This document shows, one piece after another, positions 51,684-61,406 of a stretch of 64,000 nucleotides of DNA. Origin of the DNA: Streptomyces sp. MUM 203J (lineage in GTDB: Bacteria > Actinomycetota > Actinomycetes > Streptomycetales > Streptomycetaceae); contig NZ_JADWYO010000020.1 of NCBI RefSeq assembly GCF_022414595.1, forward strand, positions 1 through 64,000, given 5' to 3'. Within the stretch, counting starts at the first letter, position 1; each line of letters starts with the position of its first letter. A model generated the notes under the pieces. It made no database searches and was not told the DNA's origin. It saw only the letters and a list, made by a program, of their open reading frames with translations. A program made the position numbers and the translations under genes.

Positions 51684-52145
51684 CTGACTACCTCAATGGC
51701 GCAGGGGGCTGCTGGGCTGAGCCCGGCAGTGAGGGGTGCGGGATGAGCCGACGCCGTTGTCCGATCCGGCGAAAGCTCGTGCCACCCTCGCCGGCCGCGG
51801 ACTCGGACGACGGGGATCACACAGGTTGTGCGGTGCGGCCGGAACGTTCCGGCCCTCCGCAGGACGGCAAGGGGGGCCGCCTGAGGAGTTGCGAAGTTTT
51901 ACCACGCGTTTCACTGATCGTTGAGTGACCTGGGTCACATCACGAACCCTGAATCCGGCCTGAGAGGGGAGAACCCCAGGACCGGTGACGCGATCGTTAT
52001 GCGGAATCCGTCGTCCGGCGAACGGACGCCGCCCATCAGCGGTTTTGCGTGTAGGCGACGGCCTTGAGCTGCACCCATTACGTTTCATCTGGGTACGCAG
52101 ACATGGATGTTGACTGAGGAATGACAGGGAAAACAGAGCCGTAGG
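51684..52145. other. Intergenic region, symporter promoter
   Basis: About 460 bp between the symporter start and the DUF2017 stop, both on the minus strand. Sequence near 51900-51990 is AT-richer and probably holds the symporter promoter. No gene, RNA or clear operator is seen. Confidence 0.5.
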
Positions 52146-52757
52146 CTACGGAATCAGCGTCTCGACGAGTGTTTCCTGAAGGATGCCCAGCCAGAGGTAC
52201 GCCATCACCATCGGTTTGCGCGGATCGTCATCCGGCAGCCGGTACAGCTCGCCGGACTCGTCCTCGTCCGTGACGTCCAGACGGGTGCCGATGGTGAGCC
52301 GCAGATCGTTGAGCGCGCCCAGCCAGTGACGCGACTCGTCGGTGGTCAGCTCCAGCCGTCCGCCCGCCCCGCCGCCGCCACCGCGGGCCAGGGTGTCGAG
52401 GCTGTGGACGACCGCGAGCGCGTCCGCGCGCTTGCGGGCGCGCAGGTCGTTCTCGGTGAAACGGCGGAACTCCGAGGAGCGGGCACGCAGCTCCGCCTCC
52501 TGCCCGGGGCTCGCGCCCGTGACCCCGGGGTCGCCGTACGCGTCGGGGAAGAGCCGGGCGAGGGCCGGGTCGGACGGCGGCTCGCTCGGGCCGTCCTGGA
52601 ACAGCGCGGCGAGCGGGTCCTCACCCTTGGCCGGTTCGTCGCCGGGTCCGATCAGCTCCAGGAGCTGGACGGCCAGGGAGCGGAGGATGGAGACCTCGAC
52701 CTCGTCCAGCTGCACGGCCGCGCCTCCGCCGGTGAGCGCCTCGAAGTTGCCGCTCAT
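52146..52757 (-). CDS. DUF2017 protein
   Basis: 203 aa from ATG 52757, overlapping the clpS stop by one base (TGATG). The DUF2017 pattern includes VSILRSLAVQLLELIG, DPALARLFPDAYGDP, EFRRFTENDLRARKRADA and WLGALNDLRLTIGTRLDV. It is always next to clpS in actinobacteria, so an adaptor or N-end-rule accessory role is inferred; activity unknown. Confidence 0.92.
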   Translation of the reverse strand: MSGNFEALTGGGAAVQLDEVEVSILRSLAVQLLELIGPGDEPAKGEDPLAALFQDGPSEPPSDPALARLFPDAYGDPGVTGASPGQEAELRARSSEFRRFTENDLRARKRADALAVVHSLDTLARGGGGGAGGRLELTTDESRHWLGALNDLRLTIGTRLDVTDEDESGELYRLPDDDPRKPMVMAYLWLGILQETLVETLIP

Positions 52758-53062
52758 CAGCCGCGGTCCTGGGAGAGCGTCGCCCAGAGCCCGTATCCGT
52801 GCATCGCCTGCACGTCGCGCTCCATCTCCTCGCGGGTGCCGCTGGAGACCACGGCCCGGCCCTTGTGGTGCACGTCGAGCATCAGCTTGTGCGCCTTGTC
52901 CTTTGAATAGCCGAAGTACGCCTGGAAGACGTAGGTCACGTAGCTCATGAGGTTGACCGGATCGTTGTGGACGATCGTCACCCAGGGCACGTCGGGCTCG
53001 GTGACGGCGAAGCCCTCTTCTGCAGGGGCGGTGCGTTCGATCTCTACGGGAGCAACACTCAC
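52757..53062 (-). CDS. clpS: ATP-dependent Clp protease adaptor ClpS
   Basis: 101 aa from GTG 53062. Core: [46 protein letters not shown]. The HNDP..LM...V substrate-pocket residues and the helix that docks on the ClpA/ClpC N-domain are kept. It delivers N-degron substrates to ClpC-ClpP. Divergent from pncB. Confidence 0.94.
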   Translation of the reverse strand: MSVAPVEIERTAPAEEGFAVTEPDVPWVTIVHNDPVNLMSYVTYVFQAYFGYSKDKAHKLMLDVHHKGRAVVSSGTREEMERDVQAMHGYGLWATLSQDRG

Positions 53063-53165
53063 TCCCCCAATGCTGCCACTCAGGGTGGTTCCCCGCACAA
53101 ATGGGGCCCGGGCGGCGGCGGATGTGACCCGAACGAGAAATCGTCACTCTGACGAGTAGTGGGGG

Positions 53166-53171
53166 TACGAT
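53166..53171 (+). promoter_or_regulatory. -10 element of a probable leaderless promoter for pncB
   Basis: TACGAT, 7 nt (CGTCGGC), then ATG 53179. This has the same spacing and nearly the same sequence as upstream of the HNH gene. No clear Shine-Dalgarno is present, supporting leaderless translation. Confidence 0.45.
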
Positions 53172-53178
53172 CGTCGGC

Positions 53179-54561
53179 ATGAACGCTGCGAACGCTGCCG
53201 CCGCGGAGCTGCGGCCGTCGAAGGAAGAAGCGCCCGGAGGGCATCCGCAGAGGGGTGGCGGCGGGCGGCGGGTGGACGTCCCCTCCACCGCGCTGTTCAC
53301 CGACCACTACGAGCTGACCATGCTGCAGGCCGCCCTGCGGGGCGGTACCGCCGAGCGGCGCTCGGTCTTCGAGGTCTTCACCCGACGGCTGCCGGAGGGG
53401 CGGCGGTACGGGGTGGTGGCCGGGACCGGGCGGGTGCTGGACGCGGTGGAGAACTTCCGCTTCGACGCCGACGTCCTGGACTTCCTGCGGGAGCGGGGTG
53501 TCGTCGACGAGGCGACGCTGGCGTGGCTGGCGGACTACCGGTTCGGCGGGGACATCTGGGGCTACCCCGAGGGCGAGGTGTACTTCCCCGGCTCGCCGGT
53601 GCTGCGGGTGGAGGGCACGTTCGCGGAGTGCGTACTGCTGGAGACGGTCGTCCTGTCGATCCTGAACCACGATTCGGCCATCGCCGCGGCGGCGTCCCGG
53701 ATGGCGGCGGCGGCCGGGGGGCGCGGGCTGATCGAGATGGGAGCGCGCCGGACCCACGAACTGGGCGCGGTGGCCGCCTCGCGGGCGGCGTACGTCGGGG
53801 GCTTCGACTCCACCTCCTGCCTGGCTGCGGGGTTCCGTTACGGGATCCCGACGGTGGGCACGTCCGCGCACGCCTTCATCCTGCTGCACGACAGCGAGCG
53901 GGACGCGTTCCGGGTCCAGGTGGAGGCGCTGGGGCGGGGCACGACGCTGCTGGTCGACACGTACGACGTGGCCGAGGCGGTCCGTACGGCGGTCGAGGTG
54001 GCGGGTCCCGGGCTGGGCGCGGTGCGGATCGACTCGGGTGACCTGCTGCTGGTGGCGCACCGGGTACGGCAGCAGCTGGACGCCCTGGGCGCGCGGGACA
54101 CGCGGATCGTGGTGACCTCGGACCTGGACGAGTACGCGATCGCGTCGCTGGCGGCGGCGCCGGTGGACGCGTACGGGGTGGGGACGCAGCTGGTGACCGG
54201 GAGCGGGCACCCCACGTGCTCCATGGTCTACAAGCTGGTCGCCCGGGCGGACTCGGCGGAGCCCTCGGCGCCGCTGCGGCCGGTGGCGAAGAAGTCCCTG
54301 GGCGGCAAGGCCTCCTCCGGCGGGCGGAAGTGGGCGGCGCGGCGGGACGACGCGGAGGTGGTGGGCACCGGGCCGGTGCCGCCGTCACTGGCTGACCGGC
54401 AGCTCCTGGTCCCGCTGGTGAAAGCGGGCGAGGTCGTGGCGCGCGAGCCCCTGGAGGCGGCGAGGTCCCGCCATGCGGCGGCCCGTGCGGCGCTGCCGCT
54501 GTCGGCCGTCCAGCTGTCCCGCGGCGAGCCGGTCCTCCCGACGGAGTACGTGACGTCGTGA
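53179..54561 (+). CDS. pncB: Nicotinate phosphoribosyltransferase
   Basis: 460 aa. Motifs include TALFTDHYELTMLQAALRGG, SVFEVFTRRLPEGRRYGVVAGTGR, GGFDSTSCLAAGFRYGIPTVGTSAHAFI and VRIDSGDLLLVAHRVR. It converts nicotinate and PRPP to nicotinate mononucleotide, using ATP. The next forward gene encodes nicotinamidase, so the two form the nicotinamide salvage route. The N-terminal about 30 residues are a disordered Ala/Gly extension. Confidence 0.94.
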   Translation: MNAANAAAAELRPSKEEAPGGHPQRGGGGRRVDVPSTALFTDHYELTMLQAALRGGTAERRSVFEVFTRRLPEGRRYGVVAGTGRVLDAVENFRFDADVLDFLRERGVVDEATLAWLADYRFGGDIWGYPEGEVYFPGSPVLRVEGTFAECVLLETVVLSILNHDSAIAAAASRMAAAAGGRGLIEMGARRTHELGAVAASRAAYVGGFDSTSCLAAGFRYGIPTVGTSAHAFILLHDSERDAFRVQVEALGRGTTLLVDTYDVAEAVRTAVEVAGPGLGAVRIDSGDLLLVAHRVRQQLDALGARDTRIVVTSDLDEYAIASLAAAPVDAYGVGTQLVTGSGHPTCSMVYKLVARADSAEPSAPLRPVAKKSLGGKASSGGRKWAARRDDAEVVGTGPVPPSLADRQLLVPLVKAGEVVAREPLEAARSRHAAARAALPLSAVQLSRGEPVLPTEYVTS

Positions 54562-55064
54562 CGCCGGGCCCGTGGGCCCCGGCCGCCGGGCGGGCGGGGT
54601 GCGCCTCCGTGCCGCGGGGCCTGCCTCCCCGCCGTGCGGGCCGGGGCCGCCGCGGGGGGCTCACCCCCGCGCGACGGCTGCCGTGGGGCCACGCTGCTGA
54701 CGGCTCCCGTCACCGCCGGGGCAACCCCCTCCGCGTCCCCTCCCGCGGTACGCGGCACACGCGCCGTGCCGGGCCGGGGCCCGGCCTCCCCGTCAGGGGG
54801 TGTGGGCCGGGGGGGGCTCACCTGCTCGCGATGGTCCCGCGGGGCCCCCGGCGGTCCCCGTCAGGGCGGCTCCCCTCCCTTCCCTCTGCGCGGAGCGCCC
54901 GGGGGAGACGAGGGGACCGGCCGGCGGGCCGGACACCCCTCTGCCCCGGCCCGCGACCCCCGGGCGCCGTGCCGCCCCGGAGGGCCGCTCGTGGGGGCCC
55001 TCCCCCTGCGAGCGGGAAGTCTTTACGCTCGACAGTAAAACCGGCCGCACCGAAGGACACCGCC
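54562..55064. other. GC-rich intergenic region between pncB and pncA
   Basis: About 500 bp of very G/C-rich, Pro/Gly/Arg-coding-in-any-frame sequence with several short inverted repeats. The last 60 bp become AT-richer (CTTTACGCTCGACAGTAAAA) and are the likely pncA promoter. I see no credible gene. Confidence 0.5.
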
Positions 55065-55652
55065 ATGCACCGCGCATTGATCGTCGTCGACGTTCAGAAC
55101 GACTTCTGCGAGGGCGGCAGCCTCGCGGTGGCGGGGGGCGCCGACGTCGCCGCCGCGATCACCGATCTGGTCGGAGACGCCGTCGGCAGCGTCTACCGGT
55201 ACGTCGTCGCCACCCGGGACCGGCACATCGACCCCGGTGACCACTTCGCCGAGCGGCCGGACTTCGTCGGTTCCTGGCCGTCCCACTGCGTCGCCGGCAC
55301 CGAGGGCGTCGGATTCCACCCGAACTTCGCCCCGGCCGTCGCGTCCGGCTCCATCGACGCCGTGTTCGACAAGGGCGCGTACGAGGCGGCGTACAGCGGG
55401 TTCGAGGGCAGCGACGAGAACGGGGTGCCGCTGGCCGACTGGCTGCGGGCGCACGGGGTGGAGGAGGTCGACGTCGTCGGCATCGCCACGGACCACTGTG
55501 TGCGGGCCACCGCCCTGGACGCCGCCGCCGAGGGTTTCCGTACCCATGTGCTGCTGGATCTGACGGCCGGGGTGAGCGCGGAGACCACACAGCAGGCCCT
55601 GGAGGAGCTGCGGGCCGCCGGTGTGGAGCTGAGCGGCAAGCCGGTGGTCTAG
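55065..55652 (+). CDS. pncA: Nicotinamidase
   Basis: 195 aa, GAAGGA 9 nt before ATG. Isochorismatase-like fold with the catalytic triad: Asp in VVDVQNDFCEG, Lys in VFDKGAYEAAYSGFEG, Cys in GIATDHCVRATALDA. Metal ligands are in RDRHIDPGDHF. It hydrolyses nicotinamide to nicotinate, which pncB uses. Its stop TAG overlaps the convergent gene stop at CTAG (55649-55652). Confidence 0.93.
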   Translation: MHRALIVVDVQNDFCEGGSLAVAGGADVAAAITDLVGDAVGSVYRYVVATRDRHIDPGDHFAERPDFVGSWPSHCVAGTEGVGFHPNFAPAVASGSIDAVFDKGAYEAAYSGFEGSDENGVPLADWLRAHGVEEVDVVGIATDHCVRATALDAAAEGFRTHVLLDLTAGVSAETTQQALEELRAAGVELSGKPVV

Positions 55653-55951
55653 GAGCGCAGCAGCGCGCCTATGGGGTGCCACAGCTCCTGCGCGCGGCTC
55701 GGCGTCGTACGCCAGAGGAGCCCGTCCGGGTGGTGCAGCACCGCCGTGATCTCGTCGGGGGTGGGCGGGTGGGTGTTGCCCCGGAGGTAGACCGCCCGCA
55801 GGCCGAGGTTCCGGAGCCGGGTCAGCGCGCGGGGGCGGTTCGCGGCATGCACCAGCACCCGCACCCGCTCTCCGCCTCCGGCCGGGCTCGGCAGGCTGAG
55901 CGCGACGACGACGCTGCCTCCCGGCAGCCTGCAGAATCCACCACCGGGCAT
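55649..55951 (-). CDS. Small hypothetical protein
   Basis: 100 aa from ATG 55951, 7 nt after GGGGGAGG. It has a beta/alpha look (VVVALSLPSPAGGGERVRVLVHAANRPRALTRLRNLGLRAVYLRGN) and ends with a Trp-containing segment (GLLWRTTPSRAQELWHPIGALL). Found beside the metalloprotease gene in the same direction but behind a terminator. No family recognised. Confidence 0.7.
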   Translation of the reverse strand: MPGGGFCRLPGGSVVVALSLPSPAGGGERVRVLVHAANRPRALTRLRNLGLRAVYLRGNTHPPTPDEITAVLHHPDGLLWRTTPSRAQELWHPIGALLRS

Positions 55952-56012
55952 GGTGATGCCTCCCCCGTGTGAAGCGTGTGTCAATAAGAGACGGTCACTC
56001 GCACCTAAACAC

Positions 56013-56048
56013 GATCGGCCGCCGCCCGCTAGAGGGCGACGGCCGATC
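56013..56048 (-). terminator. Terminator of the M6 metalloprotease gene
   Basis: A 15-bp stem (GATCGGCCGCCGCCC with GGGCGACGGCCGATC, one mismatch) with loop GCTAGA lies 26 nt after the protease stop. Confidence 0.82.
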
Positions 56049-56073
56049 ATGGTTTGACCTGCTGTGATGCTGC

Positions 56074-58515
56074 TTACTTGGTGGACGGACCCACCTTGAC
56101 CGTGATCGTCTGGCCGTTGCGCGGCTGCTTGACGATCGCGATGCGGGTGTTGGTGTCAGTTACCTTGACGCTGGCCCGCGGGTTCTCCTCGGTCCAGTAG
56201 GAGCCCTTGCGGTCGTCGAAGACCGGGTTGCCCACGTGGTTCCGGATCCGCTGCTCCACGCCCGCGTTGTGCAGGGTGAGGCCCTGGTAGCGGAACTTGC
56301 TGAAGGTGGAGTCGTACGACTGGATGCGGTTGCGCATCAGCGTGCCGTCCTTCCACCGCAGCGGCTCCGGGTTGGCGTCCACCGGAAGGACCAGGCCCTC
56401 ACCGGGGTGGACGGCCGTGTTGTTGTCCTTCTGGGAGGTGTCCCACTTCCAGACCAGCAGACCGCGCTGGTACGCGTAGTGCTCCACCCAGTCGTCCTTC
56501 GAGCCGATGAAGCCGAAGTTGTACGGGCCGACCTTGAGGGTCGCGTCGTACGAGACGTACTGGCGGTTCTCCGCGATGTAGTACTGGGAGTAGTCGTCGG
56601 TGATGGCCTCACCGATGCGGGAGAAGCCGTTCGAGGTCCAGCCCTCGGCCTCGCCCTCGGCGTCGTCCGCGAACAGCTCGGCGCCGTCCGCGCTGAAGAC
56701 GATGTTGTCGGCCGCGAAGCCGCGCTCGGCCAGGCCGCCGTCCGTGAGGTAGCGGAAGCGGAAGTCGACCTTCTGGCCCGCGTAGGCGTCCAGCGAGTAG
56801 ACCAGCTTCTTGTACTTCTCGGAGTGGCTGCTCAGGGCCGGGGTGTTGCCGGCGTCGCGGTCGATGGGCGCGCCGTCGGCGGTGCCGTCGAGGGCGGTCC
56901 AGTTGGCGCCGCCGTCGGTGGAGACCTCCGCGTACAGGTAGTCGTACTCGGCCTCGATCTCCCACCAGGCGTCGAGGCTCAGCTCGGCCTTGGACTTGCC
57001 GGTGAGGTCGACGGAGCGGGTGAGGGTGTTCTTGAGGTCGTCACCCATGTTGCTCCACCACTGCATGGAGCCACCGGCCGGCTTGACGATCGGCGTGCTG
57101 ACCCGCTTCTTGGGCAGCTCGACGACCAGCGCCTGCGGGTTCTTGGTGTTGTACTCGGCGACGCCCAGCTTGTGCTTCGACTTGGTGGCGGCCTTGGCCT
57201 TCTCGTAGTTGAGCCAGCCGAGCTGCAGCTTGTCCCAGGCGTTCATGTCGCCCGGCATGTCGCCGATGCTGTCCTTGCCGGTGCCCAGCCAGGAGCCGGA
57301 GGACATCAGGGACCAGAAGCCGGTCGAGTTCTCGGCGCCCGGCTTGCCGGAGGTGTCGTACAGGTCCGGCAGGCCGAGGTCGTGGCCGTACTCGTGGGCG
57401 AAGACGCCGAGGCCGCCGTTCTCCGGCTGCATGGTGTAGTCGCCGACCCAGATGCCGGTGTCACCGATCTCGGTGCCGCCCGCCCTGTTCTGCTCCGGAC
57501 CGGTCTTGCCGGCGTCCGTGCCGAACGCGTACCAGCGGTGCGCCCACAGCGCGTCGCCGCCCTGGACACCGCCGCCCGCCGACTCGTCCTCGCCCGCGTG
57601 GACGATCTGGAAGTGGTCGATGTAGCCGTCGGGCTCGTTGAAGTCGCCGTCGCCGTCGTGGTCGTAGCGGTCCCACTTGTCGTACTGGGACAGGACGGCC
57701 TTGATCTCCTCGGTGGACTTGCCCTGGGCCTTCTGCTGCTCGGTCCAGGCGTTCACACCGTCGCGGACCAGGTCCCAGACGTTGCCGCAGTTGGAGTTGC
57801 CGCAGTAGTTGGAACCGTAGCGGGCCTCGTTGTAGTCGACCTTGACCCAGTCGGTGACCGTGCCCTGGACCGAGTAGCGGCCCGAGGACTGGCGCTCGTA
57901 GTAGGTCTTCAGCGAGTGCTTCTGCTTGCCGTCGGCGTCCTTGCCCTCACCGAAGTAGAGGTCCTGGAAGTGCTCCTGGCTGTAGTCCTCCTGCCAGGCC
58001 GTGGAGTTGTCCTTCGCACGGTCCGGCTTGGCTATCTGGTTGTGCAGCGGGCCGGGCGTGCCGCCGTACTTCGGCTTCAGCTCGTCGGTGTCGTCGTCCC
58101 TGCGGTCGACGAGGGTCTCGTTGTCGACCTTGTCACCGAACTCGACCAGGATGGTGAAGATCTGGTCGGTCTGCTCCCGGGCCAGCTCGACGTACTTCTT
58201 GTTGTCGAGCTTGACGACCTGGGAGTCGCCGCGCTTCTGCACCTTGGACTTGCCCGAGAGCACCTGCTCCAGCGCCGCCTCGCGCTGCTTGGCCTGCTGC
58301 TCGCTGAACGGGCCCTCGAGGTCGTGGTCGACCGCGGTGGCCTTCTCGTGTGCGTGGCCCGATTCCGGCGCGCCGGGCGCCGGGTCGTGGCGCTCGATGC
58401 CCGCTTCGGGACGGTTGTCGGCCTGGGCCGTGGTGAGGGCTCCGGCGGTGGCGGCGGTCGCGGCCATGGCCACGAGCACCGCGGAGGCGCGGAACGCCCG
58501 TCGTCTGTTGGTCAC
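56074..58515 (-). CDS. Secreted immune-inhibitor-A-type (M6) metalloprotease
   Basis: 813 aa from GTG 58515, 9 nt after GGAGGAAA. The signal peptide ends near TTAQA. A pro-region carries PFSEQQAKQREAALEQVL, then TILVEFGDKVD. The zinc motif VFAHEYGHDLGLPDLYDTSG is the M6 HEXXH..G signature. Downstream, LSLDAWWEIEAEYDYLYAEVSTDGG and a VRF-type beta domain follow InhA architecture. It degrades extracellular proteins and is a likely abundant secreted enzyme during growth or development. It is monocistronic, ending at a strong terminator. Confidence 0.93.
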   Translation of the reverse strand: MTNRRRAFRASAVLVAMAATAATAGALTTAQADNRPEAGIERHDPAPGAPESGHAHEKATAVDHDLEGPFSEQQAKQREAALEQVLSGKSKVQKRGDSQVVKLDNKKYVELAREQTDQIFTILVEFGDKVDNETLVDRRDDDTDELKPKYGGTPGPLHNQIAKPDRAKDNSTAWQEDYSQEHFQDLYFGEGKDADGKQKHSLKTYYERQSSGRYSVQGTVTDWVKVDYNEARYGSNYCGNSNCGNVWDLVRDGVNAWTEQQKAQGKSTEEIKAVLSQYDKWDRYDHDGDGDFNEPDGYIDHFQIVHAGEDESAGGGVQGGDALWAHRWYAFGTDAGKTGPEQNRAGGTEIGDTGIWVGDYTMQPENGGLGVFAHEYGHDLGLPDLYDTSGKPGAENSTGFWSLMSSGSWLGTGKDSIGDMPGDMNAWDKLQLGWLNYEKAKAATKSKHKLGVAEYNTKNPQALVVELPKKRVSTPIVKPAGGSMQWWSNMGDDLKNTLTRSVDLTGKSKAELSLDAWWEIEAEYDYLYAEVSTDGGANWTALDGTADGAPIDRDAGNTPALSSHSEKYKKLVYSLDAYAGQKVDFRFRYLTDGGLAERGFAADNIVFSADGAELFADDAEGEAEGWTSNGFSRIGEAITDDYSQYYIAENRQYVSYDATLKVGPYNFGFIGSKDDWVEHYAYQRGLLVWKWDTSQKDNNTAVHPGEGLVLPVDANPEPLRWKDGTLMRNRIQSYDSTFSKFRYQGLTLHNAGVEQRIRNHVGNPVFDDRKGSYWTEENPRASVKVTDTNTRIAIVKQPRNGQTITVKVGPSTK

Positions 58516-58882
58516 TTGTTTGTTTCCTCCCCTGCGCACCGCAACCGCGGATGGGGGGTCACGTGATAATCCGCGTGCGGTCGCGCGCCACAAGTGACGA
58601 CATTCGACCGGACTTCCACGAGAAAAGATAGTCTTGACTTGGACAGGCCAAGAGCCCTATGTGGACACCCCAACCCGCATAGCGGACAGGGGAGTCAAGG
58701 GAAAACCCTCTATCCCCCGCCGGCCTCCGGGCAGGCGCCCCCTGTGCGCCCCCAGCGCCTCGACACGGTGGGTCAGGTCACGCTTACCGCCGGTTCCTCC
58801 CGGGCGTCGAGCGGCGTAGAGTCGTCAGTCAGTGCGACCGCGTTGCGAGGCTCCACCCCACCAACGGAGGGCGGAAACCGTC

Positions 58883-59161
58883 ATGTTGCGTCCGACCGCC
58901 GCACATCTGGTCTACGGCTCGGGGACCGTCGTCGGTGCCACCGTCGCCCTTCTGCTGACACTGGGCCCGGCGAGCGGCCCAGGGGTCGCCCTCGTCGGCG
59001 TCGCCGCACTGCTGCTCGGCCTTCTCGTCACACTGGGCCTGGCGCTGCTGCGGGCACGGGCACGGGCGGAGACACGGGCCGGGGCGGCGGGCACCGGCCT
59101 CCCGGAGGGGCGGGACGCGCCGCGGCCGGAGCCCGAACCGGCCTCGTCACTGCGCCGCTGA
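58883..59161 (+). CDS. Small two-helix membrane protein
   Basis: 92 aa from ATG 58883, with GGAGGG 10 nt upstream. Two hydrophobic helices (LVYGSGTVVGATVALLLTL and VALVGVAALLLGLLVTLGLAL) and a C-terminal Ala/Arg/Glu tail. Its 3' end overlaps the RDD gene stop by 15 nt. Function unknown. Confidence 0.7.
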   Translation: MLRPTAAHLVYGSGTVVGATVALLLTLGPASGPGVALVGVAALLLGLLVTLGLALLRARARAETRAGAAGTGLPEGRDAPRPEPEPASSLRR

Positions 59162-59806
59162 CACGACGACCGTCCTGGCCGCCTTGTCGTGGAGGCCCTG
59201 CTTGTACGGTTTGTCGACGATGATCAGGATGAGCAGGAGCAACGGCCACAGGCAGGCGCAGCAGATCAGCGCGGGCAGCCACAGCACCAGGGCACGGGTC
59301 AGCGCGGCGCTCACCGGCGGGACGCTGCCGTCGTTGAGCATCGCGACCCGCAGGCCCATGAGCTTCTTGCCGACGGTCTGACCGTTCCGCTTCGCCGTCA
59401 TATACGTGTCGTACGTGAGGTACGCGGCGATCGAGATGGCCTGGAAGGCCCACTGGCCGCCGTCGTTGTTCGCCGTCCAGACGGCTGAGAGGTCGTCGTC
59501 CTCGGTGACCCGGTTGTAGATGTCGAGCGGGATCCCGATGAGGGCGAGCGGCACGAAGATGATGAGCCAGTCGAGGAAACGGGCCAGCACGCGGCGGCCG
59601 GTGTCGCCCAGGGGCGGCATGCCGGCAAGGGGGTCGGCGGCGCCGTAGCCTGGCGGGCCGCCTCCGTACGGGCTCCCGCCGCCCGTGTCGTAGGGGCCGC
59701 CGCCGTGCGGGCCGCCTCCGCCGCCGGGCGGGGGCTCCTGTGGCGGCGGCTTGCGGAGCGGGTCGTCCTCGGGGGGCTGGCCGGGCGGCGGCGGTTCGTT
59801 GCTCAT
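59147..59806 (-). CDS. RDD family membrane protein
   Basis: 219 aa. A Pro/Gly-rich N-terminal tail (about 70 residues) precedes the RDD domain: RRVLARFLDWLIIFVPLALIG with the R-x-x-D pattern, QAISIAAYLTYDTYMTAKRNGQTVGKKLMGLRV, and a last helix region LICCACLWPLLLLILIIVDKPYKQGLHDKAARTVVV. Roles reported for RDD proteins include ion exchange or unknown envelope function. Second RDD gene of a pair here. Confidence 0.9.
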   Translation of the reverse strand: MSNEPPPPGQPPEDDPLRKPPPQEPPPGGGGGPHGGGPYDTGGGSPYGGGPPGYGAADPLAGMPPLGDTGRRVLARFLDWLIIFVPLALIGIPLDIYNRVTEDDDLSAVWTANNDGGQWAFQAISIAAYLTYDTYMTAKRNGQTVGKKLMGLRVAMLNDGSVPPVSAALTRALVLWLPALICCACLWPLLLLILIIVDKPYKQGLHDKAARTVVVSAAQ

Positions 59807-60008
59807 GGGGGCAGTGCATCCCGCGGGGGCGGGGCGCGCATCCGGTCATGTGCCGTTCGGGGGACCGGAGGGTCGACCTCCGGCGGGTCGCTCACCCGTC
59901 CCGCCCGTTCCCGGTGGCCCGGGCGCCGTCCCGGGCCACCGTCGCGCCTGAGCGAATCCCGCCCCCGGACGCCGGACAGGCAAGAACGGGGGCGGGAGGG
60001 GAGCCCGA

Positions 60009-61406
60009 CTAGCCACGCGCCACGAACGTGCCCGCCGCCTTGTCGTGCCAGCACTGGCGCCAGGGGCGGTCCACCAGGCACCACAGCACGTTGAGGACGC
60101 CCACCGCCAGCAGGCCCAGCACCCCGTACACCAGCCAGCGCCGCAGCGCGCCGCCGAAGGACGGCGGCTCGTACGACTCGAGGTCCCGGACCTGGATCCC
60201 GCACAGCTTCTTGCCGAGTGTGCGGCCCCACCTGGCGGTCGGCAGCGCCTCGTACAGGACGCCGAGGACGAGCATCAGGGCCAGCGCGATGCCGAACTGG
60301 ACCGCGTTCGTGGCGTCGACGAGCCAGACGGTGACCGTCTCACCCGACTGCTTGGCCGCCTCGAGCTTGTCGTACATGTGGCCGAGGCCCTTGAGGACGA
60401 ACGGTGTGGCAGCCGCTCCCGCGAGCGCGCCGAAGACCACGCCGTCGATCAGCCGTGCCGCGAGCCGCCGGCCCAGACCCGCCGGGCGGGCGTTGGCCCG
60501 TTCCTGGGCGGCCTGGAGGAAGGGGTCGCTGACGGGCGGCTTCCACGGCGCGACCGGCTGCCGGTCCGCCTCCCCGGCCGCCTGGTGCCCCGCGGCGAGC
60601 TGCTGCACCTGCTGCGGCCAGGAAGCCGCACCGCCGCCGTGCCCGGAGGTGACGGGAGCGTGGCCCGCCTGGGGCGGTACGGCGGCGGACGCCTGCTGCG
60701 GGGCCGCGGGCTGGGGCGGGCCGACCGGCTGCGGCTGGGCCGGGACGTGCGGCGCCTGCAGCGCCTGCGCGGACTGTGCGGCCTGCGGGGTCCGCGGAGA
60801 GAGAGGGCTCTGGGCCGCCTGCGCGGGCTGAGGGGACGTCGGCTGTGAGGGACGGGCCGCGGGGGCCGCTTCGCCGGCCCTCGGTTCCGGTTCCGGTCGC
60901 GGCGACGTCTGCCGCACGCCGGGAAGGGCACCCCCTGTCGGATCGGCGGCGCCCGGGATCCTCGGGTCCGGCGCGGAGCCGGGGGCCGCGCCCCAGGAGA
61001 CCGGGGCCTCGGGGGCACCGTCGTAGCCGCGCTGGCGGGTGAGGTCGGCCTGCCAGGCGGACGCGGGCTCGGGTGCGCCCCCGGACGCCGCCTCCGCGCC
61101 CGGTCCGGACTCGGAGGAGATGCTCGGGTCGTCGTCCAGGAAGACCGGCCCGGTCTCGTCGACCGGCGGGGCGGGCGCGGGCACCGGCGCAGGCGCGGGT
61201 GCGGCTGCGGCTGCGGATGCCGTGGCGGCCGGGAAGGCCGAGGTGGGCGGCGTCGGCATGGGCTCGCCCTCCTCGGGTGCCGGACGGCTCGTACCGGGGG
61301 CCCAGGCGGCACCGTTCCAGTACCGGATGTATCCGGGAATGGAGGGGTCTGGGTAGTACCCAGCCGCAGGGCTGCCGTCGCCGGTTGCCGGGGTTGGGGC
61401 GCTCAT
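60009..61406 (-). CDS. RDD family protein with N-terminal DUF2510 domain
   Basis: 465 aa from ATG 61406. The N-terminal DUF2510 motif is AAGYYPDPSIPGYIRYWNG, a short WW-like module. A disordered Pro/Ala/Gln-rich linker (residues about 45-310) follows, then a C-terminal RDD domain (RLAARLIDGVVFGALAGAA, AVQFGIALALMLVLGVLYEALPTARWGRTLGKKLCGIQV, ending RPWRQCWHDKAAGTFVARG). The DUF2510 domain probably binds membrane or partner proteins. Same strand as the shorter RDD gene. Confidence 0.88.
   Translation of the reverse strand: MSAPTPATGDGSPAAGYYPDPSIPGYIRYWNGAAWAPGTSRPAPEEGEPMPTPPTSAFPAATASAAAAAPAPAPVPAPAPPVDETGPVFLDDDPSISSESGPGAEAASGGAPEPASAWQADLTRQRGYDGAPEAPVSWGAAPGSAPDPRIPGAADPTGGALPGVRQTSPRPEPEPRAGEAAPAARPSQPTSPQPAQAAQSPLSPRTPQAAQSAQALQAPHVPAQPQPVGPPQPAAPQQASAAVPPQAGHAPVTSGHGGGAASWPQQVQQLAAGHQAAGEADRQPVAPWKPPVSDPFLQAAQERANARPAGLGRRLAARLIDGVVFGALAGAAATPFVLKGLGHMYDKLEAAKQSGETVTVWLVDATNAVQFGIALALMLVLGVLYEALPTARWGRTLGKKLCGIQVRDLESYEPPSFGGALRRWLVYGVLGLLAVGVLNVLWCLVDRPWRQCWHDKAAGTFVARG

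Noticed and set aside
54562..55064. Possible small gene between pncB and pncA
   Set aside because: All frames are low-complexity with no supported start, and several frames are open at once.
56236..58566. 776-codon forward frame opposite the M6 protease
   Set aside because: Val/Leu/Asp/Gly-biased antisense frame of a gene with clear HEXXH and signal peptide; no family features.
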